IMG/VR virus record: IMGVR_UViG_3300030329_003372
Coordinates: 1-61,732 of that record
Reading direction: 5' to 3' (one strand)
DNA from: a virus
DNA length: 61,732 bases
This document shows positions 60,241-61,732 of the stretch, in pieces (positions within the stretch are counted from its first letter, which is position 1; every line of letters begins with the position of its first letter). A program made the translations under genes and the position numbers. Below the pieces are notes generated by a model. The model was not told where the DNA came from. It saw only the letters and a program-made list of their open reading frames with translations, and searched no databases.

Positions 60241-60409
60241 GTGGATGGTAGTTTTTATCCCATTATGGATTCTTGGTTTCTTTATCGGGTTCTTTTCCGC
60301 CCGAATCAATAAATTCTTTGAAGAACCGAAAGCATTTATTCTCCAAAAAGGAACCGTAATAGAAACACCAAAGGCGTTAGAAGAATTACTATTCCACCAA
60401 AAAGAATAA
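60233..60409 (+). CDS. Small membrane protein (58 aa)
   Basis: MIEWMVVFIPLWILGFFIGF, SARINKFFEEPKAF, acidic/basic tail. One membrane segment. The last 74 bases overlap an antisense gene. Confidence 0.55.
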   Translation: MIEWMVVFIPLWILGFFIGFFSARINKFFEEPKAFILQKGTVIETPKALEELLFHQKE

Positions 60410-60467
60410 TTCCGAGAATGTAAGTTACAAGAAGCGGTAAAATCTTGAGATATTCAAGCCACCTCAT
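60336..60467 (-). CDS. Small membrane protein, antisense overlap (43 aa)
   Basis: MRWLEYLKILPLLVTYILGI, ILFGGIVILLTPLVFLLRFL, FGE. Two hydrophobic segments, holin-like in size. Lies ten bases after the stop of the minus-strand AW protein, so it would be co-transcribed, and overlaps the plus gene by 74 bases. Confidence 0.5.
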   Translation of the reverse strand: MRWLEYLKILPLLVTYILGIILFGGIVILLTPLVFLLRFLFGE

Positions 60468-60476
60468 GTGGCTCCC

Positions 60477-61262
60477 TCAAAAATAATCTGATTCAGGTTG
60501 TGGAACAACGGGGTCGGTTTCAGCAAAACTACGGTCGTAACTTTCGATGAGTCTTCTTGCTATATCTTCATCTTGGTCATGGATATTATCGAGAATGAAT
60601 GAGTTATCATCTTCATTTGTGTGAATAGTATGTTGTGGATTCAAATTTTTGAGATGCTCAAATAATTCATCCTGTTGCTCATCATGTGGACCGACTTCCA
60701 TACGGTTTTTCAAAAGTCTGTTGGCGACTTCCATTGGTTCGCTCGTCCATTTTTGTTCAAATTCAGATGGGAAGCATTGTCTACATTGATGAAATCCACC
60801 AGCGGGGTCGGCAACCCATTTCAATCCGCCACACATTTCACAAGTGGGGTCGTCTTCAGGGAAACCCGCCGGACCTGCCATCACCGCTTTCAAAATAGCC
60901 CAAGCGTTATGCATCGGACCATCAAGCACCCAATCACCGTAGTAGTATTGGTCGTCACTTTTCGCCGTGCCTGTAGAAATTTCTTTTCCGTGTTGCGCGG
61001 CTTCCATCGTTTGTTGTTGGCTCGCTTGTTTTTTTGCTTCGGCATTTGCTTGGTGTTGGGAGATATTACCCTGAACAAAACCCGCCGTTGTTAGAGGATT
61101 TTCTTTGACGGCTGTTTTAGCCCCTCTACCAATTTTTGCACCCATTTGACCAATTCTACTTCCCGCGATTGCTCTACCTATATTGGCAACTATTGGTCCC
61201 AAAGCGGGCAGTGCTTTCTCAACGTCATCGCCGGTCGGTTGAGTAACAGCGATGCGCCCCAT
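60477..61262 (-). CDS. AW-motif protein with zinc ribbon (261 aa)
   Basis: From ATG 61262 (MGRIAVTQPTGDDVEKAL). A Gly/Ala/Ile-rich amphipathic N-terminus (IGQMGAKIGRGAKTAVKENP) resembles membrane-active or scaffold helices. Then comes a motif PMHNAWAILKAVMAGP, a ribbon (TCEMCGG, CRQC), a second motif PMEVANRLLKNRME, and an acidic C-terminus. Divergent from the plus-strand gene at 61316. Confidence 0.65.
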   Translation of the reverse strand: MGRIAVTQPTGDDVEKALPALGPIVANIGRAIAGSRIGQMGAKIGRGAKTAVKENPLTTAGFVQGNISQHQANAEAKKQASQQQTMEAAQHGKEISTGTAKSDDQYYYGDWVLDGPMHNAWAILKAVMAGPAGFPEDDPTCEMCGGLKWVADPAGGFHQCRQCFPSEFEQKWTSEPMEVANRLLKNRMEVGPHDEQQDELFEHLKNLNPQHTIHTNEDDNSFILDNIHDQDEDIARRLIESYDRSFAETDPVVPQPESDYF

Positions 61263-61280
61263 GCATCCTCGCAAACGTCG

Positions 61281-61290
61281 GTAATTCTAA
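61281..61290. promoter_or_regulatory. Possible shared divergent TATA region
   Basis: TAATTCTAAA reads TTTAGAATTA on the other strand; its centre is about 24 bases from minus ATG 61262 and 30 from plus ATG 61316, so it could serve both genes. Confidence 0.35.
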
Positions 61291-61315
61291 ACGATGCCGG
61301 TTCTTAGCCGCCCCT

Positions 61316-61732
61316 ATGGGGCGGAAGCATTCTCCTGAACGTGATGCTTGGGTCCTTCTCAAAAGAGCGGCTTTCAGTGGTTCGCCGTGGTTGACACCAC
61401 AATGGAAAAAAACACCTGAACAATCACTTTACGATGCTGAAATGCAATCACAAGAACAAGCCGACCCTGAATTTGAATGGCCCCAAGCGCCGCAACCCCC
61501 ACAACTTCCACCCGGACCTTCAAAATTAACAGATTTTGATTCGACCATGTTTGACCCCGAAGAACCGGATAATCGAATGACTTTGGGACAAGTCGCTGTT
61601 AAGCAAGGAATACCACATCAGCAAGGTGCTGATGAATTTTCACATATTTTGGATGGGAAAACATTCGTGGATAGAATGTTAGAAGATAAACCCAAAGGCG
61701 CATCAAGCCCATATTTTGGTGAATGGACAAAT
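61316..61732 (+). CDS. AW-motif protein (3' partial)
   Basis: ATG 61316 gives MGRKHSPERDAWVLLKRAAF, then a Pro/Gln-rich spacer (WPQAPQPPQLPPGPSK) and a polar part; runs off the window with no stop. The sequence before the start (TTAGCCGCCCCTATGG) resembles that before the 54913 start (TTAGCGCCGCCTATGG). Confidence 0.65.
   Translation, partial: MGRKHSPERDAWVLLKRAAFSGSPWLTPQWKKTPEQSLYDAEMQSQEQADPEFEWPQAPQPPQLPPGPSKLTDFDSTMFDPEEPDNRMTLGQVAVKQGIPHQQGADEFSHILDGKTFVDRMLEDKPKGASSPYFGEWTN

Noticed and set aside
1-61732. tRNA, rRNA, integrase, transposase
   Set aside because: None recognised by eye on either strand; very diverged or short elements could be missed without a covariance-model search.

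Overview
This window looks like most of the genome of a tailed double-stranded DNA virus of an archaeon, most probably a magrovirus-type virus of uncultured marine group II Euryarchaeota (Poseidoniales). The evidence is an archaeal replication set (family B polymerase, PCNA-like clamp, RFC-type clamp loader, archaeo-eukaryotic primase, XPF/Hef-type nuclease, RecA-like ATPase), a group II chaperonin (thermosome), archaeal TATA-box promoters, and a caudovirus-type baseplate hub and tail-fibre block. The virus and host assignment is inference from gene content, without database comparison.

Layout. (1) 1-10.5 kb, plus strand: tail and adhesion genes. A giant fibre/adhesin truncated by the left edge is followed by a gpD/gp27-like hub, a small tail protein and a second fibre. 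(2) 10.5-54.3 kb, minus strand: a 44-kb block of densely packed genes, mostly joined by ATGA, GTGA or TGATG overlaps. It divides into 12 operons, each headed by a near-identical promoter element of about 27 bp. From the promoter-distal end these hold: chaperonin, exonuclease and P-loop ATPase; XPF nuclease, PriS-PriL-like primase and RecB/Cas4-like nuclease; the replisome (PolB, clamp, RecA-like, RFC); a run of about ten tiny zinc-ribbon proteins; a PC4-like protein and large unknowns; a tandem array of HTPGPW-family coiled-coil proteins with a tyrosine phosphatase; a kinase-like protein; a PEP-synthase-like phosphohistidine protein with a second phosphatase fused to zinc fingers; more mini-proteins; and a SMARCAL1-like SNF2 helicase. 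(3) 53.1-54.9 kb: two largely gene-free stretches around one GC-rich gene, full of palindromes and repeats, lying where transcription diverges. This is the best candidate for the replication origin. (4) 54.9-61.7 kb, plus strand apart from two minus-strand genes: proteins carrying a recurring short motif of the form (P/S/A)(M/F)xxAWxLLK, an HMG-CoA lyase and small membrane proteins. The window ends inside a gene.

How it works together. The replisome operon with primase, nucleases and SNF2 helicase would give a nearly self-sufficient replication and fork-repair machine. The shared promoter implies coordinated switching of the whole minus-strand block, and in several places it abuts or overlaps the stop codon of the previous operon. 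Two phosphatases, two kinase-like proteins and a phosphohistidine-domain protein suggest virus-directed phospho-transfer in the host. More than 30 Cys-rich proteins, mostly under 60 residues and many too short for standard gene callers, make up a large unexplored micro-proteome. No tRNA, rRNA, CRISPR array, integrase or insertion sequence was seen.
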